Assembly: GCA_028713675.1 (NCBI GenBank)
Contig: JAQTNV010000009.1
Span: 1 to 64,000 of the forward strand
Source of the DNA: a bacterium
Lineage (GTDB): Bacteria; Desulfobacterota; JAPLJL01
Reading direction: 5' to 3'
DNA: 64,000 nucleotides
In this document: piece after piece, positions 1 to 8,020 of the stretch
Layout of the letters: each line of letters opens with the position of its first letter
How positions within the stretch are numbered: the stretch's first letter is position 1
Notes under the pieces: model-generated
What the model was told of the DNA's origin: nothing
The model's database searches: none
The model's input: the letters and a program-made list of their open reading frames with translations, nothing else
Program-made: the position numbers and the translations under genes

Positions 1-1
1 G

Positions 2-229
2 GTCCCGGAAAAACTGCGCGACCACGCCTGGTTTGTGGCCTACGCCCCGGCGGAAAATCCCGAGATCGCCGTGGTCGTCCTGGTCGAGCACGGCGGCCAT
101 GGGGCCTCCGTCGCGGCCCCGATCGCCAAGGGCATCCTGGAGGCCTACTTCGCCCGCCGGGGAGAAAGCCCCGCCGTCCCCGCGGCCGCCCAGCCGGAAA
201 ATCCCGCGCCCGCCGGGGGAGGTGACTGA
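2..229 (+). CDS. mrdA: Penicillin-binding protein 2, C-terminal end (partial)
   Basis: This is the last 75 codons of a gene that begins before the window. The visible residues (HAWFVAYAP, then an AVVVLVEHG strand and the PIAKGILEAYF helix) are the usual end of the transpeptidase domain of class B PBPs of the MrdA/PBP2 type, which cross-link peptidoglycan during rod elongation. A short Pro/Ala-rich tail follows. The stop codon overlaps the rodA start by one base, so the two are translationally coupled. PBP2 and RodA work as a polymerase/cross-linker pair, which supports the PBP2 assignment over the division paralogue FtsI. Catalytic motifs lie outside the window. Confidence 0.9.
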   Translation, partial: VPEKLRDHAWFVAYAPAENPEIAVVVLVEHGGHGASVAAPIAKGILEAYFARRGESPAVPAAAQPENPAPAGGGD

Positions 230-1338
230 TGGCCCGCATTCTGGACGAACGCGCCTGGCGCAATTTCGACTACCGCTTCCTGATCCTGGTGCTCGTGATT
301 TTCGGCATCGGCCTCTGGAGCCTGCGGAGCGCCGCCTTCACCTCTTCGCTCGGGCCCCCGGGGTCCCTGGCCTGGCGCCAGCTCACCTGGTTCGGAATCG
401 GGTTTCTGGTCATGCTGCCCATGACCCTGGTGGATTACCGGATCTGGGAAAGGCTCGCCTGGCCGACCTACGCGGCCGCCGTTCTCCTGCTCATTGCCGT
501 GCTGCTCCTGGGCGCCGAAACCGCCGGGGTCAAACGCTGGTTCGTCGTCTCCGGGCTGGCCCTCCAGCCCTCCGAGCCGGGCAAGCTGGCCCTGGTCATC
601 ATCCTGGCCAAGTATTTCCAGGAACATCCCCGGGATTTCGGCTACGGTCTCTGGGACCTGGTGCTCCCGGGAATTCTCGCCGGGGTCCCCGCCGTCCTGA
701 TCATCCTTGAGCCCGATCTCGGCACCGCCCTCCTTTATCTCGGGATGCTGGGGGCCTTTTTCTTCTTCGTCGGGGTCCGGCGGAGAACCCTGGTTATCGG
801 GATCGCCGCGTTCCTCCTGGCCACACCCCTGCTCTGGACCAATCTGAAAGGCTACCAGAAGCAGCGGATCACCTCCTTCGTTTCCCCCCATGCCGATCCC
901 CTCGGCACCGGCTACCAGATCATTCAGTCCAAGATCGCGGTGGGCTCCGGCTGTTTTCTCGGCAAGGGTTACCGCCAGGGCACCCAGACCCAGCTCAAGT
1001 TCCTGCCCCAGCAGCATACCGATTTCGCTTTTTCCGTGTTTTCCGAGGAACACGGGTTTCTCGGGGTGCTCTTGGTCCTGGCCCTTTTCTTCACGCTGAT
1101 CATCTGGTCCCTCCAGATCGGAACCCAGGCCAAGGACCGCTTCGGCGCGCTCCTGGCTTTCGGGATCGCGATGCTCTTTCTCATCCAGACGGTCTTCAAT
1201 ATCGGGATGGTGGTGGGACTCCTGCCGGTGGTGGGGATGCCCCTCCCCTTTTTCAGCTACGGCGGTTCCTTCCTGATCACTTGCATGGCTTCGGTGGGAC
1301 TGCTCCTCAACATCCGGATGCGGCGGTACATGTTCTAG
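229..1338 (+). CDS. rodA: Rod shape-determining protein RodA, SEDS peptidoglycan glycosyltransferase
   Basis: A 369-residue polytopic membrane protein of the SEDS family, with about ten hydrophobic segments. It polymerises lipid II into glycan strands for cell elongation, together with the PBP2 encoded just upstream. Family signatures are visible: EPDLGTALLYLG in the middle, then a long periplasmic loop containing KIAVGSG, GKGYRQGTQTQ and LPQQHTDFAF, followed by SEEHGFLG. The C-terminal PFFSYGGSF is the usual SEDS ending. Length matches typical RodA rather than FtsW. The ATG shares one base with the mrdA TGA. About 690 bp of repeat DNA follows, so this gene closes the operon. Confidence 0.96.
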   Translation: MARILDERAWRNFDYRFLILVLVIFGIGLWSLRSAAFTSSLGPPGSLAWRQLTWFGIGFLVMLPMTLVDYRIWERLAWPTYAAAVLLLIAVLLLGAETAGVKRWFVVSGLALQPSEPGKLALVIILAKYFQEHPRDFGYGLWDLVLPGILAGVPAVLIILEPDLGTALLYLGMLGAFFFFVGVRRRTLVIGIAAFLLATPLLWTNLKGYQKQRITSFVSPHADPLGTGYQIIQSKIAVGSGCFLGKGYRQGTQTQLKFLPQQHTDFAFSVFSEEHGFLGVLLVLALFFTLIIWSLQIGTQAKDRFGALLAFGIAMLFLIQTVFNIGMVVGLLPVVGMPLPFFSYGGSFLITCMASVGLLLNIRMRRYMF

Positions 1339-2027
1339 GCCGCCGTTGGCGGCCTCGAGCAGAGGGCATTGCCTCGGGCCCATAGGGTCTACGGCCCGGA
1401 GGGACCGCTGACTGCGGACTGTCGTTTAAATTTGTCATTCTGAGCCTCTGGCGAAGAATCTCTCCTTTGCTCAGGCATTTTTTTCTTTTTTGGGGGGTTG
1501 GTTTTTTATCCTGATGAGCAGCACTGCTGCGAAGAATGGACGCTCCTCCTTCGCAGTGCTCAGGATGAAGCGCACTAATACGTGCCGTGCCGTAATCCAG
1601 CAGGCTGACCCGCAGGGTCTAGCCTGTATCGATAAATACTTTATTGCCAAGTTCATCGAGTCTGGTTTCCCAGAAGTGCGAGTCGCGCCCCTCTGGGGTT
1701 CTCGTCCTGAGGACCCCATCGGGGTCGAAGGAAGAACCAACCCTCCCTCCGGGCTGTAGGCCCATACCCTACGGGCCGGAAGCCGGGCTTCTGGAAACCC
1801 AACACCTAACACCCATAACCCATGACCCAATAGACCCTATAGACACAATGGACTCTACGAACGCCTTACCCCTTACCCCTCACCCCTTACGCCTCACGAT
1901 TCTCGCCTTTGGCAGCGGTCGGCGGCTTGGGCAGCGGAGCTTCAGCGGAGTTGACTCGGCGGTCGTTACTACCTACCACCTTGGAATCGGGGAAAAATAA
2001 ATTGCGGGAAGGGACGATCTCGCCGGT
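1339..2027. repeat. Gene-free interval: composite dispersed repeat (inverted copy) plus short-word tract
   Basis: No gene is supported here. In order the interval holds a REP-like piece (GTCATTCTGAG..GAAGAATCTC, about 1434-1463), a T-rich stretch ending in TTTTTTGGGGGGTTGG, an inverted copy of a ~190-bp dispersed element (about 1481-1700), and a tract of near-repeating words such as ACACCTAACACCCATAACCC and ATAGACACAATGG (about 1790-1905). The same four parts recur in the same relative order near 13.8-14.1, 46.2-46.6 and 47.5-47.8 kb. Short open frames in this region cover repeat DNA and resemble no known family. Confidence 0.8.
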
Positions 2028-2378
2028 TCAGGAATGTCCGGCCGCCCGGGTATCCCCCAGGCCCGAAAGGATGAGCGATTCAATATCTTTCCGGCTGGTC
2101 CGGCCCACGAGCTGGGCGAAAACCTTGCCCTCTTTGAAGAGAATCAGGTTCGGAATCGAGAAAACCTTGAACTGGCAGGGGATCCGGGGATTGTCTTCGA
2201 CGTTGATCTTGGCGAAACTTACCTTGCCTTCATATTTCTGGGAGAGTTCCTCGATCAGGGGCATGATCGCCTTGCAGGGGGCGCACCAGGTGGCCCAAAA
2301 ATCCACCAGGGTTACGGTCGAACAGGCTTTGAGGATTTCCTCCTCAAAATTTTCGTCCCGGATATCTTTGATCGGCAT
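2028..2378 (-). CDS. trxA: Thioredoxin
   Basis: A 116-residue cytoplasmic thioredoxin-fold protein, close to the usual ~105-110 residues. The active site is WCAPC at residues 31-35, one residue different from the classical WCGPC, in the usual context DFWATWCAPCK. The cis-proline loop reads SIPNLILFK, where most thioredoxins have Thr after the Pro. It probably reduces protein disulphides using thioredoxin reductase, which is not in this window. The Gly-to-Ala change in the CxxC may shift the redox potential slightly; that is inference. The gene stands alone, convergent with rodA and divergent from the tetrapyrrole operon. Confidence 0.92.
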   Translation of the reverse strand: MPIKDIRDENFEEEILKACSTVTLVDFWATWCAPCKAIMPLIEELSQKYEGKVSFAKINVEDNPRIPCQFKVFSIPNLILFKEGKVFAQLVGRTSRKDIESLILSGLGDTRAAGHS

Positions 2379-2610
2379 TTAGATTTGATTTATATTATAG
2401 AAAAACCCTTTATCCTTTTTTAAATGAAAGCGAAAAATAAGTCAAGTGATTGTTTTCATTTCCGCGGCCCCAAGCGCCCGAAACAGCCGGAGAATTATCC
2501 CAATTCTCCGACGGGAATAATCATGCCGAAAAATATTTCAACCCCCTATCCGAAACCCGGGATTCCCGGATCCCGGATCTGAACCGGGTCTCCGGACGAA
2601 ATCAGCAAAC

Positions 2611-3258
2611 ATGCCTTACTACCCCATCAGCCTCAACTGTGTAAACCGTCCCTGCCTGGTCGTGGGCGGAGGCGAGGTCGCCGAGCGGAAGGTCCGCGGG
2701 CTCCTCGCGGCCGGGGCCCGGGTCCGGGTGGTCAGCCCGGAGCTCTCTCCGGTCCTGGAAAGCCTGGCGCGGGACGGGAAAATCACGGTCGAGCGCCGGC
2801 CCTACCGGCGCGGGGATCTCCAGGGGATGTTCCTGGTCCTGGCGGCCACCGACGATCCCGCGGTCACCCGCGGCCTGGTCGAGGAAGCCCGCGCCCTCCC
2901 CTGCCTCCTGAACCTGGCCGACCTGCCCGCCGAGAGTGACTTCATCCTGCCCGCCCTGCTCGAGCGGGGCGATCTCACCGTCGGTTTTTCCACCTCGGGC
3001 CGCTGCCCGGCCCTGGCCCAATGGCTCCGGGACCGGGTCGCGGAAGGCGTCGGCGCGGAATACGAAAAACTCACCGCCCTCCTCGGTGATTTCCGCGACC
3101 GCTTGTTGACTAAAGGGGTCAGCCCCCCTACGATTAGGCGTTGTATCCGGGAATCTCTCGACGCGGATCTGCTCAAACTCGTTTCCGCCCGGGACGAAAC
3201 CGGGATTAAAAAACTTCTCGCCCGGATTGAAACTCAAGCGGCAGACTGGAATGAATGA
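2611..3258 (+). CDS. Precorrin-2 dehydrogenase / sirohydrochlorin ferrochelatase family protein
   Basis: A 215-residue protein of the Met8 / CysG-N family, which oxidises precorrin-2 to sirohydrochlorin with NAD+ and in some members also inserts iron. The Rossmann motif VVGGGEVAERK sits at residues 17-27, and the family motif TSGRCPALAQWLRD near residue 127. There is no fused uroporphyrinogen methyltransferase domain, so this is the stand-alone form. It is the first gene of a tightly overlapping operon with hemA (8-base overlap) and hemC, a common arrangement in anaerobes that make sirohaem, haem or cobalamin from glutamyl-tRNA. Whether this copy keeps the chelatase activity cannot be read from the sequence. 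Confidence 0.9.
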   Translation: MPYYPISLNCVNRPCLVVGGGEVAERKVRGLLAAGARVRVVSPELSPVLESLARDGKITVERRPYRRGDLQGMFLVLAATDDPAVTRGLVEEARALPCLLNLADLPAESDFILPALLERGDLTVGFSTSGRCPALAQWLRDRVAEGVGAEYEKLTALLGDFRDRLLTKGVSPPTIRRCIRESLDADLLKLVSARDETGIKKLLARIETQAADWNE

Positions 3259-4552
3259 GATTTTTGTCATCGGGGTTTCGCATCACACCGCGCCGGTCGG
3301 GGTGCGCGAGTGTTTTTCCCTGGCCCGGTCCCAGGCCGAGTCGCCCCTGGTCCATCTGCTGCCGCAAAAATCGATCCAGGGCCTGGTCCTGCTCTCCACC
3401 TGCAACCGGACGGAGATCTACGCTTCCACCGATGATCTCCCCGCCTGCCGGGAAATCTTGGTCCGCTTTCTCTGCCGTTACAGCTCCACCCCCAAAGCCG
3501 AGCTCACCCCCCTGCTTTACCAGTTCTCCGGAACCCAGGCGGCGGAGCATCTTTTCCGGGTCGCCTCCAGCCTCGACTCCCTGGTGCCCGGCGAAACCCA
3601 GATCTCCGGCCAGGTCAAGCAGGCTTACCTGGCTTCCCTTTACGGCGGGACGGTGGATCCGCTCATTAACCACCTTTTCCAGCAGGCCTTCGGGGTAGCC
3701 AAGCGCATCCGCCGGGAAACCGGGATCGGCCGGCTGGCGATCTCGGTCAGTTCAGTGGCGGTGGAATTCATCCGGCGCCAGCAGCCCGACCTGACCCGGC
3801 AGCAGGTCATCATTATCGGGGCCGGCGAGATGGCCGAACAGGCGGCCGAGGCCCTCTACAAGGCCGGGGTCAGCAAGATCCTGGTCGCCAACCGCACCTT
3901 TGCCCGCTCGGCGGAGCTGGCCAGCCGGATCGGCGGCCGGGCCTGCGATTTCGCGGATATTCCCCGCCTGATCCGCAAGGCCGATATCATGATCGCCTCC
4001 ACCTTCGCCATCCACCACATCCTCACCCTCACGGACCTGGAACCGATCATGAAAAACCGGAAAAAACCGCTTTTTATCCTGGACATCTCGGTCCCCCGCT
4101 GCATCGATCCCGAGATCGGCAATCTCGACCTGGTCACCCTGGCCGATATCGACCGCCTCCAGGAACTCGGGGCGGAGAACCTGAAATCCCGGATGGAGGA
4201 GGCCAAGCGGGCGGAAGTCATCATTATCCGGGAGACGGAGAAATTCACCCGCTGGCAGCGGGAAAGGGCCGCGGCCCCCCTGATCTCGGCCCTCCACGAA
4301 CAGGCCGAAACCATCCGGCAGAAGGAACTCGCCCGGACCCTGTCTCAGCTCGGCCAGCCCAACGGGCTCACCCCGGAAATCCTGGACCGGCTCACCCGGG
4401 CCCTGGTCCGGAAACTTCTGCTCGCCCCCACCCGTTCCCTCCGGGAGGAAGCCCTTTTGAACGGACGGTCCCAGTTTCTGAAAGCCTTCCAGAAGCTCTT
4501 TGAACTCGAGCTTCCCCCGGAACCGGATTTCCCGCCGCAAAAACGTGGCTAA
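3251..4552 (+). CDS. hemA: Glutamyl-tRNA reductase
   Basis: A 433-residue enzyme that reduces glutamyl-tRNA(Glu) to glutamate-1-semialdehyde, the first committed step of C5-pathway tetrapyrrole synthesis. The N-terminal SHHTAP motif and the catalytic Cys51 in LLSTCNRTEIYA are present, followed by GETQISGQVK, a GAGEMAEQAA nucleotide-binding loop near residue 190 and an FILDISVPR segment. The C-terminal helical dimerisation region is complete. I chose the ATG at 3251, eight bases inside the preceding gene, because the upstream TTG at 3227 would add residues not expected in the family. The stop overlaps the hemC start. Confidence 0.96.
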   Translation: MNEIFVIGVSHHTAPVGVRECFSLARSQAESPLVHLLPQKSIQGLVLLSTCNRTEIYASTDDLPACREILVRFLCRYSSTPKAELTPLLYQFSGTQAAEHLFRVASSLDSLVPGETQISGQVKQAYLASLYGGTVDPLINHLFQQAFGVAKRIRRETGIGRLAISVSSVAVEFIRRQQPDLTRQQVIIIGAGEMAEQAAEALYKAGVSKILVANRTFARSAELASRIGGRACDFADIPRLIRKADIMIASTFAIHHILTLTDLEPIMKNRKKPLFILDISVPRCIDPEIGNLDLVTLADIDRLQELGAENLKSRMEEAKRAEVIIIRETEKFTRWQRERAAAPLISALHEQAETIRQKELARTLSQLGQPNGLTPEILDRLTRALVRKLLLAPTRSLREEALLNGRSQFLKAFQKLFELELPPEPDFPPQKRG

Positions 4553-5447
4553 GCTCCGCCTGGGCACCCGGGGAAGTCCGCTGGCTTTAACACAGGCCCA
4601 GGAGGTCTCCGGCCTTCTGAAAAGCGTCCATCCCGGCCTGGAACTCGAGATTATTAAAATCAAAACCACGGGGGACCGGATCTCGGAATGGAACACTTTT
4701 TCCGGGGAACAACCGATCGGGGCCTTCGTCCGGGAGCTGGAAGCCGCCCTCCTTTCCGGGGAAATTGACGCCGCCGTCCACAGCCTGAAAGACCTCCCTT
4801 CCGAGATTCCCGGGACCCTGGAAATCGCGGCCGTGCTTCCCCGCCGGAACCCCGCCGACGCCCTCCTGACCCGCGACCGCCTGCCCCTCTCCGCCCTGCC
4901 CCGGGCCGCCCGGATCGGAACGGGCAGTCTCCGCCGCCAGGTGCAGATCCTCTCCGCCCGGCCGGACCTGACCGTTCTCCCCCTCCGGGGCAACGTGGAC
5001 ACCCGGATCCGCAAGCTGAAAAACGGGGAATATGACGGCATCATCGCCGCCTGCGCGGGGCTGGAACGGCTCGGGTTCTCCTCCGAGATCACCGAGGTCC
5101 TGTCCCTCTCCGCTTTCATCCCCGCCGTCGGACAGGGCGCGATCGGCCTGGAAATCCGGAAGGATGACGGCCGGGTCCGTCCCTGGCTCGAGCCCCTGGA
5201 CCACCCCGAGACCCGCGAGGCGGTGGAGGCGGAAAGAGGATTTCTGCACCGCCTGGGGGTGGGGTGCCGCGCCCCGGCGGCGGCCCTGGCCCGGTTCGAG
5301 AACCCCGGAAAATTGCTGATCGCGGGGATGGTTTCCGATCCGGAAGGCAAGGCGATGGCGCGGGGGGAGAAATCCGGTCCGCCCGGCCGGGCCGCCGAAC
5401 TCGGAATCGCTCTGGCCGCGGAGCTCCTCGCAAAAATTCATTCCTAA
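4545..5447 (+). CDS. hemC: Porphobilinogen deaminase (hydroxymethylbilane synthase)
   Basis: A 300-residue enzyme joining four porphobilinogen units into hydroxymethylbilane. The start is taken as the GTG at 4545, which overlaps hemA by eight bases and places the family N-terminus (KLRLGTRGSPLAL) at the right distance; an upstream start would add 15 unrelated residues. The catalytic Asp lies in HSLKDLP (Asp84), GTGSLRRQVQ is present, and the dipyrromethane-cofactor cysteine is Cys241 in GVGCRAP. No hemD or cobA/hemD fusion follows, although that is a frequent neighbour. After the stop the DNA turns to short repeats (GTTAGAC.., CCGTCTA..). Confidence 0.96.
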   Translation: MAKLRLGTRGSPLALTQAQEVSGLLKSVHPGLELEIIKIKTTGDRISEWNTFSGEQPIGAFVRELEAALLSGEIDAAVHSLKDLPSEIPGTLEIAAVLPRRNPADALLTRDRLPLSALPRAARIGTGSLRRQVQILSARPDLTVLPLRGNVDTRIRKLKNGEYDGIIAACAGLERLGFSSEITEVLSLSAFIPAVGQGAIGLEIRKDDGRVRPWLEPLDHPETREAVEAERGFLHRLGVGCRAPAAALARFENPGKLLIAGMVSDPEGKAMARGEKSGPPGRAAELGIALAAELLAKIHS

Positions 5448-5636
5448 AAAGTTAGACGTTAGACGTAAGATGTGAGAAGGAAGGCGGTTGATCGTGTTTG
5501 TTTTATTTCTTGATTTTTCCCCGTCTACCGTCTACCGTCTACCATCTACCCTTATTGACCCTGAGACGTGATTTGAGGATAATTTCCCAAACTTGAATCC
5601 GATTGTCCGGCGCAACCCGCGAACAGGAGAAAAAAA

Positions 5637-7655
5637 ATGAACCGATCGCCTTTTTATCAGTCCCTGCGAATCCGTGCCAAGTATTTTCCCCCGGAAACCG
5701 CCGCGGTGATCTTCGGCGACCTGCGGATCACCTGGAAGGAACAGTTCGAGCGGGTCAACCGCCTGGCCAACGCCCTCGCCGGGCTGGGGCTCAAGAAGGG
5801 GGACAAATGCGCCTTCCTATTCCACAACTGCCCGGAATTTCTTGAGATCAATCTGGCCATCCAGGCTCTCGGGGCCGTGCCCGTCCCGGTCAACTACCGT
5901 TACGTGAAAAGCGAGGTCGAGTATCTTCTCGACAACAGCGACTCCGTGGGATTTTTTTTCGAAGAGGAGTTCCTGCCCCTGGTCAAGGAGATCCGCGGCT
6001 CCCTCTCCAAGATCAACTTCTACGTGATCAAGACCGGCCGCTACGGGCAGAAACCCATCGTGGCTCCTCCCCCGGGCCTCCTCCATTACGAGGACCTGCT
6101 CCGGTCCGGCTCCCCTTCCGAACCCCGGGTCGAGGTGGGAATGGACGACCTCGCGGTCCTGATGTACACCGGCGGTACCACCGGGCGCTCCAAGGGAGTG
6201 ATGCTCACCTACCGGAATTTCATCTCCAACCAGTTCCAGATCACCTCCCTCCTGACTAACCTTCTCCCTCCGGTTTCGACCATCAACGACCCGATTTACG
6301 CCCGCAATGAATCCGAGCGCAAGATCCAGGGCGCCATCAGCGCCATGCTCGGGCAGCTCGCCCTCCTGTTCGAGAACCCCGCGATGAAAGACAAGGTCAT
6401 GGTGGTCCAGCTGATCGGTGACGGATCCAGCGAGATATCCCCCATTACCGCGATCATGAAAGAGGGGAAGGTCAAGCTCATGACCGGGGCCCCGGAGAAG
6501 TATGATCTCCGGGTCGAGTTCAAGCTCGGGGAAAACCCCTCCGAGTTCCTGGAGCTGTCCATCTATCCCTACACCCTGGCCGGCAAGCTCGCCCTGATCC
6601 CCAAGATACTCAAGCTCCAGCTTTCCGGGCGCTTCAAGATCCAGGGCAAGCTCGGGCTCCGGATGAAAATGGCCGCCCTCAACTTCAGGAATCCCCCCAC
6701 CACCGACTTTGTCCGGGCCCTCCCGGCCTCTCCCTTCTTCCATCTCGCGAGCTACGCCATCTGGCTGCTCTTCCTCTGCAACCAGAAAGGCGCCGCCATC
6801 ATCCTGCAGAACCAGAGCTTCGACCCGGCCGAGGTCCTCGACCTGGTCGAGAAGGAAAAGGTCACCTGGATCTTCATGGTCCCCACCATGTGGAAAAAGC
6901 TGGTGGATGCCCCCGGGATCGAAAAGCGTAACCTTTCCTCGGTGAAAATCGCCCTGACCGGGGCGGCCGTCTTTTCCGACGTATACAAGAAGAAGCTGCT
7001 TTCCGCCTTCCGGGAAACCCTTCTGGTGGACGCCTTCGGCCAGACCGAGATGGCCCCGGTCACCACCGCCAAGGTCGACGGGGACGCCGACGCGGTCAAG
7101 GACCGCTCGGTGGGCAAGCTCCTCAACGGAGTGGAGGCGAAGATCGTCAACGATCAGGGCGAACCGGTCAAGGACGGCGAGGTCGGCGAGCTCCTGTACA
7201 AGAGCCCCTCCCTGATGAAGGGCTACTACAAGGACCAGGAAAAGACCGACCAGGTGATCACCAAGGACGGCTGGTTCCGCTCCGGCGACCTGGCTAAACG
7301 CGCCGCGGACGGGGAGATTTACGTGGTGGAGCGGAAGGGGGAATGCATCAACTCCGGCGGGGAAAAGATCTTCCCGCTCGAGGTGGAGGACTTCATCCAC
7401 GCCCATCCCAAGGTCGCGGACGTCTGCGTGATCGGGGTCGCCGACGAGCAGTGGGGGCAGATCATCCGGGCGGTGGTGGTCCTGAAGCCCGGAGAGAAAG
7501 CCGCCCCGGAAGAGATCATCGACTTCTGCAAGGACAAGATGGCGAGCTACAAGAAACCGCGGCAGGTGGTCTTTGTCGACGCCCTGCCCCTTTCCCCGGT
7601 CGGGAAAGTCCTGCGGGCCAAGATCAAGGAGCAGTGGGGCCAGCCGAATAAATGA
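5637..7655 (+). CDS. AMP-dependent acyl-CoA synthetase with an inserted SCP2-like lipid-binding domain
   Basis: A 672-residue ANL-family ligase that should activate a carboxylic acid as acyl-AMP and then acyl-CoA. The P-loop YTGGTTGRSKG is at residues 177-187, DAFGQTEM at 465-472, GWFRSGDLA at 545-553, the hinge region ERKGECINSGGEKIFP at 565-580, and the catalytic C-terminal Lys657 in PLSPVGKVLR. It is over 100 residues longer than usual because of an insert at about 212-358, between the P-loop and the FFHLASYA motif. The insert ends in GRFKIQGKLGLRMKMAAL, which resembles the end of SCP2 sterol-carrier domains. The substrate is probably a hydrophobic acid (inference). A clear AGGAG ribosome site precedes the ATG. 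Confidence 0.88.
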   Translation: MNRSPFYQSLRIRAKYFPPETAAVIFGDLRITWKEQFERVNRLANALAGLGLKKGDKCAFLFHNCPEFLEINLAIQALGAVPVPVNYRYVKSEVEYLLDNSDSVGFFFEEEFLPLVKEIRGSLSKINFYVIKTGRYGQKPIVAPPPGLLHYEDLLRSGSPSEPRVEVGMDDLAVLMYTGGTTGRSKGVMLTYRNFISNQFQITSLLTNLLPPVSTINDPIYARNESERKIQGAISAMLGQLALLFENPAMKDKVMVVQLIGDGSSEISPITAIMKEGKVKLMTGAPEKYDLRVEFKLGENPSEFLELSIYPYTLAGKLALIPKILKLQLSGRFKIQGKLGLRMKMAALNFRNPPTTDFVRALPASPFFHLASYAIWLLFLCNQKGAAIILQNQSFDPAEVLDLVEKEKVTWIFMVPTMWKKLVDAPGIEKRNLSSVKIALTGAAVFSDVYKKKLLSAFRETLLVDAFGQTEMAPVTTAKVDGDADAVKDRSVGKLLNGVEAKIVNDQGEPVKDGEVGELLYKSPSLMKGYYKDQEKTDQVITKDGWFRSGDLAKRAADGEIYVVERKGECINSGGEKIFPLEVEDFIHAHPKVADVCVIGVADEQWGQIIRAVVVLKPGEKAAPEEIIDFCKDKMASYKKPRQVVFVDALPLSPVGKVLRAKIKEQWGQPNK

Positions 7656-7673
7656 CGGAGCAAAGCTCCGTCA
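7653..7673 (+). terminator. Perfect hairpin overlapping the acyl-CoA ligase stop codon
   Basis: A 9-bp perfect stem (TGACGGAGC / GCTCCGTCA) with an AAA loop begins at the ligase TGA itself. No T-run follows, so it may act in mRNA 3'-end stability more than as an intrinsic terminator; the T-rich hairpin at 7808 is the better terminator. Confidence 0.4.
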
Positions 7674-8020
7674 GTCCATTGAGTTCCTTGTGTCCATAGG
7701 GTCCATCGGGTCTCGGAATGGCATAGCCTCCGGCCTCGCTTCCAGCCCGTAGGCTTACAGGACGGAGGGAGCAAAGGGCATAGAGCCCAGAAACAAAAAT
7801 AAGTCGCAAACCGGGCATCTCGCCCGGTTTTTATTTTTCCGGATACTCTGGGGATGGGTTCTCGGGTTTGTCCGGTTCTAGGTCATGGATCACAGACAAA
7901 AGCTAATAACAATACAGAAACAACAAAACTTTCCCCTCCCTTGAGGGGAGGGGATGAAGGGGAGGGTGATGGGTGTTGGGTATTAACCCATGACCCATGA
8001 CCTAACACCTATGACCCAAC
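7656..8020. repeat. Gene-free interval of short-word repeats between ligase and sirtuin
   Basis: No gene is supported. After the hairpin comes a GTCCATTGAG/GTCCATAGGG word tract, then the terminator at 7808-7838, then an inverted-repeat motif (CTCCCTTGAGGGGAGGGG near 7936) and a GGGTGTTGGG / CCCATGACC tract running into the sirtuin stop. The CCTTGAGGGGAGGGG motif is the reverse complement of one found at about 41565 and 63725. Confidence 0.7.
7808..7838 (+). terminator. Rho-independent terminator
   Basis: A 9-bp stem (AAACCGGGC / GCCCGGTTT) with a 5-nt loop, followed by TTATTTTT. It lies 150 bases past the acyl-CoA ligase and probably ends that transcript. Confidence 0.75.

Noticed and set aside
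145..1383. Long open frame on the minus strand opposite rodA
   Set aside because: It is the G+C-driven shadow of a clear SEDS gene; composition is Gly/Glu/Asp/Gln-rich with no known domain.
1490..2000. Short open frames downstream of rodA
   Set aside because: They translate the dispersed repeat and word tracts; the same DNA recurs inverted and with frame-breaking differences at 13.9 kb.
2390..2450. Promoter of trxA (TATAAT at 2399-2394)
   Set aside because: The box lies only 16 bases from the start codon and has no matching -35 at proper spacing.
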